A stretch of DNA of 43,764 nucleotides from positions 1 to 43,764 of the forward strand of contig CANPIM010000027.1 in the NCBI GenBank assembly GCA_947574135.1, in the 5' to 3' direction. A model generated the notes under the pieces. That model had not been told where the DNA came from. It made no database searches and saw nothing but the letters and a program-made list of their open reading frames with translations. Position numbers and translations under genes: made by a program. Positions within the stretch are counted from its first letter, which is position 1. Each line of letters begins with the position of its first letter. This document shows, piece after piece, positions 6,990 through 15,686 of this stretch. The DNA is from an uncultured Lachnospiraceae bacterium. Its GTDB lineage: Bacteria; Bacillota; Clostridia; Lachnospirales; Lachnospiraceae.

Positions 6990-9035
6990 ATGAAAAATAA
7001 AATTCATTTTAAGGGGCAGCTGGGCGCCTTTATGCGGTGGCCGGTGATTTTGTCAGTGCTGCTGGCTGTGATGAATGGAGTGATTTACTTTATATCCATA
7101 AATGCAGGCCTTTGTATGAGCATTTTTTTGGCTGTCTATCTGATTGCGGCAGTGGTGATCTATTTTTACTATAAGCGTCAGATATATAACCATCTTATCA
7201 CTTTTGCCACCCAGTACGGACAGATTCAGCGGAAGCTTTTGAAGGAGCTGAAAATTCCCTATGCGCTTTTGGACGAGGAGGGAAGGGTCATCTGGTCCAA
7301 CCGGGCCTTTATGAAAATCACGGATACGGAGCGGCGGGAACGAAAGCTGATCTCCCATATTTTCCCGGAGATTAACAAAAACATTCTGCCCCAGGCAGGA
7401 GGCGAGGAAAAGAGCTCCCTGCATATCACTCATGAGGACCGGGATTACCAGGTGGACATGGATTTGATTTCCCTGGACCGGATTATACGGACCAGTGAGC
7501 TGGTGGATATGGAGGAGTATGAGGGATATCTCATTGCCCTGTACCTGTTTGACGAGACGGAGATCAACCGCTATATCCGGGAAAATAAGGAGCAGAGGCT
7601 GGTGGCCGGGCTCATCTACATTGATAACTACGAGGAAGTGCTGGAGAATGTGGAGGAGGTGCGCTGCTCTCTTTTGGTGGCTCTGGTAGACCGAAAGATC
7701 AATAAGTATATTGCCTCCATGAACGGCATTGTGAAAAAGCTGGAGAAGGACAAATACTTTGTGGTTCTCAAGGAGCGGGAGCTGCCGGGCATGCGGGAGA
7801 GCAAATTTGAGCTTCTCCAGGATGTCAAGACCGTAAACATCGGAAATGAGATTGCCGTCACCCTGAGCATCGGCCTGGGCCTTGGAGGCGGTACCTACAG
7901 TGAGAACTACGAATATGCACGCACTGCCATGGATTTGGCCCTGGCCCGGGGCGGCGATCAGGCGGTGGTGAAGGAGCGGGAGCATATTTCCTACTATGGC
8001 GGCAAGACCCAGCAGGTGGAGAAAACCACCCGTGTAAAGGCCCGCGTAAAGGCCCATGCTCTGCGGGAATTCATTGAGGGCAAGGATAAGGTTCTTGTCA
8101 TGGGGCATAAGATGGCGGATCTGGACTCCTTTGGAGCGGCTATCGGCATTTATCGAGCAGCCCGGGTGCTGGGAAAGCGGGCCTACATTGTGATGAATGA
8201 GGTGACGGCTACGGTGCGGCCTCTGCGGGACAGCTTTTTGGACAATCCCGGCTATGAGCCGGACATGTTTGTGACCAGTCTCCAGGCCATTGAGATGGTC
8301 GATCGGCAGACCGTGGTGGTGGTGGTGGATACCAACCGGCCCAGCTACACGGAGTGCAGCGAGCTTTTGACCCGGACCCCCACCATTGTGGTGCTGGATC
8401 ATCACCGGCAGAGCAATGAGCACATTGAAAATGCAGTGTTGTCCTACATTGAGCCCTATGCCTCCTCGGCCTGTGAGATGGTGGCAGAGATTCTCCAGTA
8501 TTTTGACGAGGGGCTGAAAATCAAAGCTTTGGAGGCAGACTGTCTGTATGCGGGGATGGTGCTGGATACGGACAACTTTATGAGCAAGACTGGGGTGCGT
8601 ACCTTTGAGGCGGCGGCCTTCCTGCGCAGAAGCGGGGCGGATATTACCCGGGTGCGCAAGCTTTTCCGCAATGATATGCGCTCCTATAAGGCCCGGGCGG
8701 AGGCTGTGCGCCATGCGGAGGTTTACGAGGGCTTTGCCCTTTCCGTGTGCCCCCATGAGAATCTGGAGAGCCCCACCATTGTGGGAGCCCAGGCAGCCAA
8801 TGAGCTTTTAAACATTGTGGGTGTGAAGGCATCCATTGTGCTGACAGAATATAACCACCGCACCTATGTGAGCGCCCGATCCATTGACGAGGTCAATGTG
8901 CAGGTAATGATGGAGCGCATGGGCGGCGGGGGCCATATGAGCGTGGCCGGAGCCCAGCTGGACTGTGGTGTGGAGGAGGCTATGGAGATTGTCAAGCACA
9001 CCATTGATAAAATGATAGAGGAAGGTGATTTATAA
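6990..9035 (+). CDS. gdpP: Cyclic-di-AMP phosphodiesterase GdpP
   Basis: 681 residues, normal for GdpP/YybT. Two membrane helices lie at about 14-60, followed by a PAS-like haem-binding-type domain ([20 protein letters not shown]), a degenerate GGDEF domain (about 175-305, no GGDEF signature), and a DHH/DHHA1 phosphoesterase. Metal-binding motifs are [35 protein letters not shown] and, in DHHA1, [13 protein letters not shown]. The enzyme hydrolyses c-di-AMP to pApA and so sets osmotic and cell-wall homeostasis. The order gdpP-rplI-dnaB is conserved in Firmicutes. The stop TAA shares its last A with the rplI start codon. Confidence 0.95.
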   Translation: MKNKIHFKGQLGAFMRWPVILSVLLAVMNGVIYFISINAGLCMSIFLAVYLIAAVVIYFYYKRQIYNHLITFATQYGQIQRKLLKELKIPYALLDEEGRVIWSNRAFMKITDTERRERKLISHIFPEINKNILPQAGGEEKSSLHITHEDRDYQVDMDLISLDRIIRTSELVDMEEYEGYLIALYLFDETEINRYIRENKEQRLVAGLIYIDNYEEVLENVEEVRCSLLVALVDRKINKYIASMNGIVKKLEKDKYFVVLKERELPGMRESKFELLQDVKTVNIGNEIAVTLSIGLGLGGGTYSENYEYARTAMDLALARGGDQAVVKEREHISYYGGKTQQVEKTTRVKARVKAHALREFIEGKDKVLVMGHKMADLDSFGAAIGIYRAARVLGKRAYIVMNEVTATVRPLRDSFLDNPGYEPDMFVTSLQAIEMVDRQTVVVVVDTNRPSYTECSELLTRTPTIVVLDHHRQSNEHIENAVLSYIEPYASSACEMVAEILQYFDEGLKIKALEADCLYAGMVLDTDNFMSKTGVRTFEAAAFLRRSGADITRVRKLFRNDMRSYKARAEAVRHAEVYEGFALSVCPHENLESPTIVGAQAANELLNIVGVKASIVLTEYNHRTYVSARSIDEVNVQVMMERMGGGGHMSVAGAQLDCGVEEAMEIVKHTIDKMIEEGDL

Positions 9036-9481
9036 TGAAGGTAATATTGACTGAGGACGTAAAATCCCTGGGAAAGAAGGGGGAGATTGTCAATGTAAAT
9101 GACGGCTATGCAAGGAATTTTATTCTGGCGAAAAAGTTTGGACTGGAGGCTACCCCCAAGAACTTAAACGATCTGAAGCTTAAGAAGGCCAATGAGGAAA
9201 AGGTAGCCAAGGAGGTTCACGCAGAGGCGGTAGCTTTTGCCCAGGAGCTTTCCGGCAAGCAGGTGGTGCTTCAGATTAAGGCAGGAGAGGGGGGACGGAC
9301 CTTTGGATCCGTTTCCACCAAGGAAATCGCCCAGGCAGCTGCAGAGCAGCTGGGACTGGAGCTGGACAAAAAGAAAATGCAGCTGCCCAACCCCATTAAG
9401 ACGGTGGGAACACACATGGTGCCCATTAAGCTGCACCCCAAGGTGACGGCAGAGCTGAAGGTGATTGTGGAGGAGGCTTAA
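9035..9481 (+). CDS. rplI: 50S ribosomal protein L9
   Basis: 148 residues, full length. The N-terminal rRNA-binding domain is canonical ([19 protein letters not shown], then [16 protein letters not shown]), followed by the long connecting helix and the C-terminal domain with [15 protein letters not shown]. The start overlaps the gdpP stop by one base, with GAGGAAGGTG as ribosome site, so expression is coupled to gdpP. Confidence 0.97.
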   Translation: MKVILTEDVKSLGKKGEIVNVNDGYARNFILAKKFGLEATPKNLNDLKLKKANEEKVAKEVHAEAVAFAQELSGKQVVLQIKAGEGGRTFGSVSTKEIAQAAAEQLGLELDKKKMQLPNPIKTVGTHMVPIKLHPKVTAELKVIVEEA

Positions 9482-9520
9482 GAGCCCAGGGCCGGAGAAC
9501 ACGGATGAGGATAGAGTTTG

Positions 9521-10870
9521 ATGGATGAAGCGGTAGTAAAGCGGATCATGCCTCACAGCGGAGAGGCAGAAAAGTCTGTGATTCTGTCCATGTTTATGGA
9601 TCGGGATGCGGTAATGGCTGCCGGAGAGCTTTTGACCGGAGAGGATTTTTATCAGCGGCAGTATGGAGTCATCTTTGAGGCCATGGTGGAGCTGTTTAAT
9701 GAGGACAAGCCAGTGGATCTGGTGATGGTTCAGGAGCGACTGCGGACTAAGGGGGTTCCGCCGGAGATCAGCAGCATGGAATTTATGAAGGAGCTGCTGA
9801 ACAGCGTTTCCGTGACAGAGAATGTGCAGCATTACATTCGGATTGTGTCGGAGAAGGCGACCCTGCGCAGGCTGATCCGGTTAAACGAGGAGATTTCCAA
9901 CGCGTGCTATGAGGGAAAGGAACCTCTGGAGACAGTTTTGGAGCAGGCGGAGAAACGTGTGTTCGAATTGGCGCAGCGCCGGGGCGGCGGGGATTTTGTT
10001 CCCATTAAGCAGGTGGTTCTCAATGCCCTGCAGAAAATCGAGGCAGCCTCCCGGACCAAGGGAAATGTCACGGGGCTGGCCACGGGCTTTAAGGATCTGG
10101 ATTATCAGACAGCCGGCCTGCAGCCCTCGGATCTGATTTTGATTGCAGCCCGCCCCTCCATGGGAAAGACGGCCTTTGCCCTGAATATTGCCCAATATAT
10201 GGCGTTTCGCAACAATCTCACCGTGGCTATTTTCAGCCTGGAGATGTCCAAGGAGCAGCTGGTAAACCGTCTGCTCTCCATGGAATCCGGTGTGGATGCC
10301 CAGAAGCTTCGCAGCGGAAACCTGGCGGACAGCGACTGGGAGCGGCTGGTGGAGGGGGCAGAGGGTGTGGCCCGATCCCATATGATTATTGACGATACGC
10401 CGGGCATTACTCTGGCGGAGCTGCGCTCCAAGTGCAGAAAATATAAGCTGGAAAATAACCTGCAGATTGTGATGATTGACTACCTGCAGCTGATGACGGG
10501 AAGCGGCCGGGGATCAGAATCCCGGCAGCAGGAGATTTCCGATATCTCCCGGGGCCTAAAGAGCCTGGCCCGTGAGCTGAATGTGCCGGTGGTGGCGCTG
10601 TCTCAGCTGAGCCGGGCCGTGGAGCAGCGGCCGGATCACAGGCCCATGCTCTCGGATCTCCGGGAATCCGGGGCCATTGAGCAGGACGCGGACGTGGTCA
10701 TGTTTATTTACCGGGACGCCTATTACAATCGGGACAGTGAGGATAAGGATCTGGCGGAGATCATTGTGGCCAAGCAGAGAAACGGCCCCATTGGGCCGGT
10801 AAATCTCTTGTGGATGCCGGAATTTACCACCTTTAAAAACTTTACCACAGAGCGAGTGCCCCCTATGTAG
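9521..10870 (+). CDS. dnaB: Replicative DNA helicase
   Basis: 449 residues. The N-terminal DnaB domain (EAEKSVILSMFMDRDAV) is followed by the RecA-like motor with Walker A ARPSMGKTAFALN (Lys216), Walker B-like IVMIDYLQLM and the SQLSRAVEQRPDHRPMLSDL motif. It unwinds DNA ahead of the replisome (DnaC in B. subtilis naming). I prefer ATG at 9521 over a TTG immediately before it; a GATGAGG motif lies about 10 bases upstream. The 3' end overlaps the convergent gene on the other strand by 8 bases. No intein is present. Confidence 0.96.
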   Translation: MDEAVVKRIMPHSGEAEKSVILSMFMDRDAVMAAGELLTGEDFYQRQYGVIFEAMVELFNEDKPVDLVMVQERLRTKGVPPEISSMEFMKELLNSVSVTENVQHYIRIVSEKATLRRLIRLNEEISNACYEGKEPLETVLEQAEKRVFELAQRRGGGDFVPIKQVVLNALQKIEAASRTKGNVTGLATGFKDLDYQTAGLQPSDLILIAARPSMGKTAFALNIAQYMAFRNNLTVAIFSLEMSKEQLVNRLLSMESGVDAQKLRSGNLADSDWERLVEGAEGVARSHMIIDDTPGITLAELRSKCRKYKLENNLQIVMIDYLQLMTGSGRGSESRQQEISDISRGLKSLARELNVPVVALSQLSRAVEQRPDHRPMLSDLRESGAIEQDADVVMFIYRDAYYNRDSEDKDLAEIIVAKQRNGPIGPVNLLWMPEFTTFKNFTTERVPPM

Positions 10871-12248
10871 GGGTGTCATTAGCAGGAGCCTCTCCCACAT
10901 AGGTCCAGGTTTCTCCCCTGTCCCCTGAACAATAAAGCCCGCTGCACCGGCCATTCTCCCCATAGTAATCTCCCTCCGGCCCCTGTCCGGCCACCAGATA
11001 GAGCTGCCCATTTTCTTCGTAGACCTTCTCGGGCATAACAAAGGGATTGTAATAGGAGCCGTTTGACAGGGTGATTTTGGGGGAGGGATATTCGATTTCC
11101 GTAAAGGTGCGTCCCCCGTCCTCTGTGCGGTAAAGGCTTCCGTAGGAGCCGCCGCTGTAGGCCAGGCAGGAAAAGCCCAGGCTTTCATCCAGAAAGCTGA
11201 GCCATTTGGCTGCGCCTCCGCTGCCGTTGTAGGGATCCGGGTTGAGAAAGGAGCAGGTGCGCCCCTGATCCCAAGTGCCAAGGAGCACATAGTAGGAGCT
11301 TCCGGCAGCCCGATCCACGCCCACCATGCGGTATTCCATGCCCTGGGGGCTTTGGAAGGAGCAGTCAGCCTCCAGCTTAAGCCAGGCGGCCAGAACCTCC
11401 GGATCTGCGGAGGACGCGGCGTCCCCCGGATCCAGAGCCGGCTCTTTTTCAGAGCCCCGGGTCTTGGCAAGCGCGGTGTAAGCCCGGAGGGTGAAATCAT
11501 CCATAAAGGCATAGAGAGCATTGTAAAAATCCACCCGTTCATAGGAGTCCATCTGAAAAGCTTCAAAGGAGGCGCGCTCTGTGCCGTATTCTACTTGAAT
11601 TTTGGATAGCAGCTGGGGATTTCTGGAAAAGTCGTAATTCTGCATGCAATATTCCACAAAATCACACACGTTTCCACAAAAAGCCTCCATCATATAGGCG
11701 CTTCTTCCATAGGAAGAGAACACAGGGGTATACTGCCGGGAGACCCCGCTTCCCGTCTCCTCCCACTGAATGGTCAGATTGCCGGAGCTTACAAAGGTAT
11801 TTCCCAGAAAATAAAAGAGCTCTGCCATATAATTGTCAGCGGGCTCCACCTGCGGATTTGGAGAAAGCTCTGCCTGAAAGAGAAAGGTTCCCTCCGTGGG
11901 CCGGGAGATGGTCTTTTGAAAGGTGTACAGGGAGCTTTCTATGGTTTCCAGGGTGACGTCCGGGCCGTAGCGGGCCCGCATCTGGTTGGTGAGCTCCAAA
12001 GCCTGAGGGCTGTTGAGAAGGGCCTGGCGGGAGGCGGGATCCTGGGAGATTGGGTGGGGAGATGCGTCCGGGGTTTGAGTGGTCTGAGACAGGGCAGAAT
12101 CCTCAGAGCCGGAGCATGCAGAGCTTCCCTCTTGGGAAGGAGCCTGAGAGGGATGGGAAAATACCAGCCAAAGGGTTGCCAGGACCGCCAGAGCAGCCAG
12201 AGCTATCCAGAGTATCCGTACCCTCCCCTGAGAATATTTTTTAAGCAT
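10863..12248 (-). CDS. Membrane-anchored protein with Asp-box (BNR/sialidase-like) motifs, function unknown
   Basis: 461 residues from ATG at 12246-12248, preceded by AAGGAGG 6 bases upstream; a longer frame upstream lacks support. A basic start and one hydrophobic segment (about 11-28) act as signal anchor, then a Ser/Gln/Pro-rich linker. The C-terminal third carries at least two Asp-box signatures (TEDGGRTFTEIE and SGDRGETWTYVG), the hallmark of beta-propeller folds in sialidases and photosystem assembly factors. No sialidase catalytic Arg triad or FRIP motif is seen, so it is probably not a sialidase. It is the second gene of a minus-strand pair with the VOC protein and is convergent with dnaB. 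Confidence 0.75.
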   Translation of the reverse strand: MLKKYSQGRVRILWIALAALAVLATLWLVFSHPSQAPSQEGSSACSGSEDSALSQTTQTPDASPHPISQDPASRQALLNSPQALELTNQMRARYGPDVTLETIESSLYTFQKTISRPTEGTFLFQAELSPNPQVEPADNYMAELFYFLGNTFVSSGNLTIQWEETGSGVSRQYTPVFSSYGRSAYMMEAFCGNVCDFVEYCMQNYDFSRNPQLLSKIQVEYGTERASFEAFQMDSYERVDFYNALYAFMDDFTLRAYTALAKTRGSEKEPALDPGDAASSADPEVLAAWLKLEADCSFQSPQGMEYRMVGVDRAAGSSYYVLLGTWDQGRTCSFLNPDPYNGSGGAAKWLSFLDESLGFSCLAYSGGSYGSLYRTEDGGRTFTEIEYPSPKITLSNGSYYNPFVMPEKVYEENGQLYLVAGQGPEGDYYGENGRCSGLYCSGDRGETWTYVGEAPANDTPT

Positions 12249-12280
12249 AGGCGCCTCCTTTTTGCATGACACATGGATTT

Positions 12281-12727
12281 TCATTCAGACCAGCTCTGTA
12301 GTTCAATGATATTTCCCTCGCAGTCTGTGGCATAGACAAACACGGCCTTTCGCCCATCCGCATACACGGTTTGCACCAGCTCCCCAATCTGGCTTCCCCC
12401 CTTTTCCAGTAAGAGCCGCAGGGTCTCCTCCACTTGATCCACCTCAAAGGCCAGATGTGCGATTCCGCGCTTATTGATGGCAATATCCGATTCCTTCATG
12501 GTGTCGTAGGAAAAGATTTCCAGTGTCGGATGATCCTCCCCATAGCCCGGCAGACAGAGATGCTCTCCCCGGATATGGGCATGGGGCAGGCCGGTAAGCT
12601 TATCCAGCCATTCCCCCCGCAAATCCCTTGTCTCCCCAATGCTTTTACACTGAAACACCTCTTTATAAAAATCAACAAGTCTTTGAAAATCCTTTGCAAT
12701 GATATTGGTATGTACATAGCGAAACAT
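12281..12727 (-). CDS. VOC-family protein (glyoxalase/dioxygenase superfamily)
   Basis: 148 residues with two beta-alpha-beta-beta-beta modules. Likely metal ligands are the His in FRYVHTNI, the Glu in HPTLEIFSY, the His in GIAHLAFEV and the Glu in EGNIIELQSW. The arrangement fits lactoylglutathione-lyase-like proteins, but Lachnospiraceae generally lack glutathione, so the substrate is open. The start has a strong AAAGGAGG ribosome site. It lies 32 bases ahead of the Asp-box gene on the same strand, probably in one transcript. Confidence 0.85.
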   Translation of the reverse strand: MFRYVHTNIIAKDFQRLVDFYKEVFQCKSIGETRDLRGEWLDKLTGLPHAHIRGEHLCLPGYGEDHPTLEIFSYDTMKESDIAINKRGIAHLAFEVDQVEETLRLLLEKGGSQIGELVQTVYADGRKAVFVYATDCEGNIIELQSWSE

Positions 12728-12849
12728 AAAGGGCCTCCTTTTTGAAAAGCTGAATTTTTTCTTTGCTTCATTGTACCATAGCTTTTGTAGATTTGCCCGG
12801 CATAGGGGAAACCTTTAAGAAAAATTAAGAAGTGCGTTTGTGCCCCTTT

Positions 12850-12885
12850 TTCTATCTTTTTTCGAATTTTATAAAAAAGATAGAA
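12850..12885. repeat. Perfect 13-bp AT-rich inverted repeat between divergent genes
   Basis: TTCTATCTTTTTT at 12850-12862 and AAAAAAGATAGAA at 12873-12885 with a 10-base loop. It sits in the divergent interval between the VOC gene and the MerR-like gene, 27 bases before the -35 box of the latter. It may be an operator or, read as RNA, a terminator-like hairpin in either direction. Confidence 0.6.
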
Positions 12886-12911
12886 TTTGTAAAAAATTTC
12901 CAATATTTTTC

Positions 12912-12940
12912 TTGTATACCAGGACAAGCCATGTTATAAT
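12912..12940 (+). promoter_or_regulatory. Sigma-A promoter of the MerR-like gene
   Basis: TTGTAT at 12912-12917, 17-base spacer, perfect TATAAT at 12935-12940. It lies 39 bases before the start codon. Confidence 0.8.
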
Positions 12941-12979
12941 CTATTATATGGAAAAATTTTACATATTGGAGGGATGTGC

Positions 12980-13573
12980 ATGAGCGAGATACGTTACATG
13001 ATTTCCGAGGCGTCTAAGCTGATAGACGTGGAAGCTCATGTTCTTCGTTACTGGGAAGAAGAGCTGGAGCTCCCCATTTCACGGAATGAGATGGGACATC
13101 GCTATTATACAGAAGAAAATATACGGTTATTTCAGAATATTAAAGAACTAAAGGAGCAGGGGGTGCAGCTGAAGGCCATTAAGAGCATTCTGCCGGAGCT
13201 CGGCCACGGAGATCTCCAGGTGAGCGGTCTGGTGGCCCGGCTGGACAGCACGGCCTTGACCCAGGCCAATGAGCCGGAGGAAAAAATGCTGCAATTTCAG
13301 ACCATTATGAGCCGCCTTATTTCTGAGGCTCTGGAGGACAACACGGAGCAGCTGGGAAAGGAGATTAGCGTTCAGGTCAGCGATCATGTGATCAAGGAGA
13401 TGGACTATCTTTTGCGGGTGAAGGAGGAGCGGGAGGACGAGCGTTTCCGGAAGCTGGACGAGACCATCCGCAATTCCCAGAAGGCCAGAAAGCAGCTGGC
13501 GTTGTTTCGGAAAAACGGGGAAAAGAAAAGGATGGGGCTTTTTGGCAGGGAGAAAAAGAGACAGACCGTATAG
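12980..13573 (+). CDS. MerR-family helix-turn-helix regulator
   Basis: 197 residues. The N-terminal MerR domain is clear: EIRYMISEASKLIDVEAHVL, RYWEEELELPISRNEMGHRYY, then the second-helix region NIRLFQNIKELKEQGVQLKA. A long charged, coiled-coil-like region follows, ending in a very basic tail. There are no cysteines suited to metal sensing, so this is not a metal-responsive MerR; the layout recalls MerR-like proteins with a coiled-coil C-terminus such as RacA or Lachnospiraceae regulators of unknown target. ATG at 12980 is preferred over 12974 because the earlier ATG overlaps the GGAGGG ribosome site. Confidence 0.82.
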   Translation: MSEIRYMISEASKLIDVEAHVLRYWEEELELPISRNEMGHRYYTEENIRLFQNIKELKEQGVQLKAIKSILPELGHGDLQVSGLVARLDSTALTQANEPEEKMLQFQTIMSRLISEALEDNTEQLGKEISVQVSDHVIKEMDYLLRVKEEREDERFRKLDETIRNSQKARKQLALFRKNGEKKRMGLFGREKKRQTV

Positions 13574-13586
13574 GCCTGTCTCTTTT
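13554..13586. terminator. Bidirectional terminator between the MerR-like and ferredoxin genes
   Basis: AAAAGAGACAG and CTGTCTCTTTT form an 11-bp stem with an 11-base loop that contains the MerR-gene stop codon. T-runs follow on both strands, serving the two convergent genes. Confidence 0.8.
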
Positions 13587-13616
13587 ATAAATCTTGTTTT
13601 TCTAAGCTTTCGTGTC

Positions 13617-13787
13617 TTATTCTGCACTGATTGCTTCGTTGGGACATTCTGCTTCGCAGGTACCGCAGTCTAAGCAAGCGTCTGCATCGATAACGTACTT
13701 TCCATCACCTTCGCTGATAGCCTCTGCCGGACATACCTCTGCGCAAGCGCCGCAGCTAACGCAATCATCGCCAATTACATATGCCAT
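13617..13787 (-). CDS. 2[4Fe-4S] ferredoxin
   Basis: 56 residues, the classic clostridial ferredoxin size. Two cluster motifs are visible: CVSCGACAEVCP and CLDCGTCEAECP. It carries electrons for low-potential anaerobic reactions such as pyruvate:ferredoxin oxidoreductase and hydrogenase. ATG at 13785-13787 follows an AGGAGG ribosome site. It stands alone between a convergent terminator and a divergent promoter region, consistent with a highly expressed single gene. Confidence 0.95.
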   Translation of the reverse strand: MAYVIGDDCVSCGACAEVCPAEAISEGDGKYVIDADACLDCGTCEAECPNEAISAE

Positions 13788-13903
13788 TGTTCATATCCTC
13801 CTTTTACTTTCTGGTGGTGGTCCTTGTTTGACCTTGGCTCTATTTTAATATAAACAAGCCCATTATACAAGTGAAAAATTTAGAAATTTCTATCTATAAT
13901 TCC

Positions 13904-13932
13904 TTGTAAAATAGTCGGAATTCGATTATAAT
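13904..13932 (+). promoter_or_regulatory. Sigma-A promoter of the DUF1858 gene
   Basis: TTGTAA at 13904-13909, 17-base spacer, TATAAT at 13927-13932. It lies 69 bases ahead of the start codon. Confidence 0.75.
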
Positions 13933-14001
13933 AAACGTTGCATGAAGCAAAGAAGAAAAAACCGTGCAAATGCCGGTAAGACAATAAGGAGGTGCCAAGC
14001 T

Positions 14002-14217
14002 ATGGCAAAGATAACCAAGGACATGCTGATGGGTCAGATTCTCCAGATCAATGAGAACATGGCCGGGATTCTTATGCGGGAGGGTATGCACTGCGTGGGG
14101 TGTCCGTCTCACCAGTTTGAATCTCTGGAGGAGGCGGCTCTGGTTCATGGAATGGATCCGGAGGTGCTGGTAGCCAGACTCAATAATTTCCTGGAGGCAG
14201 CAGAAGCCCAGGCATAA
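14002..14217 (+). CDS. DUF1858 domain protein (hybrid-cluster-protein-associated redox disulfide type)
   Basis: 71 residues. The pattern [39 protein letters not shown] then [12 protein letters not shown] matches the DUF1858 / TIGR03980 small redox-disulfide domain, including the CVGC cysteine pair that gives the family its name. Its role is not established; a thiol-redox or metal-handling job in anaerobes is assumed. ATG at 14002 is supported by AAGGAGG 8 bases upstream; an upstream extension to 13942 would cross the leader and is not favoured. Confidence 0.85.
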   Translation: MAKITKDMLMGQILQINENMAGILMREGMHCVGCPSHQFESLEEAALVHGMDPEVLVARLNNFLEAAEAQA

Positions 14218-14236
14218 TGCTTCAGGAGACAGAACA

Positions 14237-14264
14237 ACGGCCGGCAGTGGAAGCTGCCGGCCGT
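14237..14264. terminator. GC-rich hairpin between convergent DUF1858 and mecA genes
   Basis: ACGGCCGGCAG and CTGCCGGCCGT form a perfect 11-bp stem with a 6-base loop. The T tract is poor on either strand, so termination strength is uncertain, but the place 20 bases after the DUF1858 stop fits a terminator. Confidence 0.6.
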
Positions 14265-14328
14265 AGCTGATTTCTGGCATTTGGGAAAGCGTGGATCTCA
14301 GGGAGAACATCTCCCTGCTTTATTCGGC

Positions 14329-15072
14329 TTACAGAAGTGCAAGCCTTTGCAGGGCTTCGTCCCGAATAATCAGGGCTCCCCGCTCCTCCAGGTATGCCTC
14401 GCTGGTGGGGATGTACTTCTCCCCGGAGCCATACTCGGACAAAATATTGGTAATCTTGTTAAACTCCTCCGGACTGTGGGAGGACTTTCGGACAATAAGC
14501 CGATAGCCGGACTTCGCCTCGTTTTTGTAGAGGGAATTGCTTCCCTGATAAAAATTCTGTAAAATATGGGCGGCCGCAATCAGGGTGTCCATGGAATCAA
14601 AGTAATAGGACCTTGCCAGATCCAGCTCCTCTGGGAGAGTCACCGCGTCCTGGGCATCCTCCGGCACATCCTTGGCATTTTTCAGATGATGATCCAGAAG
14701 CTTGCGGAACATATCCAGAATATTATCTGCGCCCTCAGGCAGATGACTGTTTTCCTCGGGCAGGCTCTCCGAGGATGCATCCGAGGAGGGGGCAAATTTG
14801 GCAAAGCGGGTGTCCAGCTCCTCCGGATCCTCCACCTTGGTGATTATCAGCACAATGCACTCATTGGGAAGAGGAATGGCCTCAATCATGAGAGGAGTAT
14901 TATCCGCCTCAAAGCCAAAGTCCAGGGAGGCTTGCTCCATCATATCCCGAAAGAGATTTTTGGCCTTCTCGGAACCGTAGGCAAGCTCACTAAGCTGAAG
15001 CTGGCGATCCGCCAGATCAGCCTTGGTAAGAGTACAGCGTATTTGGTTGTCGTTTAATTTCTCAATTCTCAT
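14329..15072 (-). CDS. mecA: ClpC adaptor protein MecA
   Basis: 247 residues from ATG at 15070-15072; an upstream extension has no ribosome site. The N-terminal substrate-recognition domain opens with MRIEKLNDNQIRCTLTKADL then ERDIQLSELAYG-like sequence (here RQLQLSELAYGSEKAKNLF). An acidic linker and the C-terminal ClpC-binding domain (DTLIAAAHILQNFYQGSNSL, YRLIVRKSSHSPEEF) follow. MecA delivers proteins to ClpCP and assembles the ClpC hexamer. The gene is monocistronic and convergent with the DUF1858 gene. Confidence 0.92.
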   Translation of the reverse strand: MRIEKLNDNQIRCTLTKADLADRQLQLSELAYGSEKAKNLFRDMMEQASLDFGFEADNTPLMIEAIPLPNECIVLIITKVEDPEELDTRFAKFAPSSDASSESLPEENSHLPEGADNILDMFRKLLDHHLKNAKDVPEDAQDAVTLPEELDLARSYYFDSMDTLIAAAHILQNFYQGSNSLYKNEAKSGYRLIVRKSSHSPEEFNKITNILSEYGSGEKYIPTSEAYLEERGALIIRDEALQRLALL

Positions 15073-15225
15073 ATAATCACTTCCTGTATATATTATATAC
15101 AATTCAGGGAAGATATACAATCTCTAATTATAGGAGTATAACCGCAAATTTGTGGAAAGTCAATATGGCAAAACTGCCAATTTCTCTTAAATAAGGATAA
15201 AGAAACTCTGAAATTTTGAGATTGC

Positions 15226-15255
15226 TTGCAATTTGCCTTTGGTATCCTGTATAAT
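15226..15255 (+). promoter_or_regulatory. Possible sigma-A promoter of the long GH18 leader
   Basis: TTGCAA at 15226-15231, 18-base spacer, perfect TATAAT at 15250-15255. It would give a leader of about 420 bases before the GH18 start codon. A second, extended -10-like element (TGTTAGAAT near 15655) lies closer to the gene. Confidence 0.5.
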
Positions 15256-15471
15256 GGAAACTGTCAGAAGAAATAGGAGAGACCAAAGGGGAAGGAGGGT
15301 AGGGGAAAGGTTTTTGTGTAAGCCTGTTTTCTTCTAAAATTCAAAGGTTCTACGCCAGTTCGGCGGATCATTCCGATTTTTAGGTGAGAAATTTTCATTG
15401 TAAATTGTATGAATACTGTTTTTTTCTGACAAGCTATATCACGGAACTCCTTTTGGTAAGGACCGGTTTTT

Positions 15472-15550
15472 CCCTATTTCCGTCAGGCTGTGTGAGCAGA
15501 TGACAAAGGCCCCTCTGCGTCGGCTGCAAGAGAGAGCTGACGGAATAGGG
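15472..15550 (+). ncRNA. Structured RNA element in the GH18 leader
   Basis: CCCTATTTCCGTCAG (15472-15486) pairs with CTGACGGAATAGGG (15537-15550) over 14 base pairs with a single bulged T. The enclosed 50 bases contain a smaller GCAGA/TCTGC hairpin. This long-range pairing in an otherwise gene-free stretch (15073-15686) points to a regulatory leader or a small RNA. It does not match any riboswitch class I recognise; in particular I do not see the ydaO (c-di-AMP) signature. No other gene was seen in this stretch. Confidence 0.45.
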
Positions 15551-15686
15551 CAAGAACTGGAAAATATTTACAGTTGAAATCATCCAATCCGGAGGGAGTT
15601 GGGCCATAAAAGTCGAAAAAAGTCGAAATTGGTGGTGACGGGACCCGCGTTTTCTGTTAGAATGGTAGAGGACAGGAGGTGCAAAG

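Noticed and set aside
7053-8756. 567-codon open frame on the minus strand across gdpP
   Set aside because: It mirrors the GC-rich gdpP codons, has no ribosome site, and reads as low-complexity His/Leu/Gly sequence with no domain.
14237-14264. Repetitive extragenic palindrome family
   Set aside because: Only one copy seen in the window; a terminator between convergent genes explains it.
15250-15686. ydaO-type c-di-AMP riboswitch or 6S RNA ahead of the GH18 gene
   Set aside because: The leader is structured, but the conserved sequence blocks of these classes were not found by eye.
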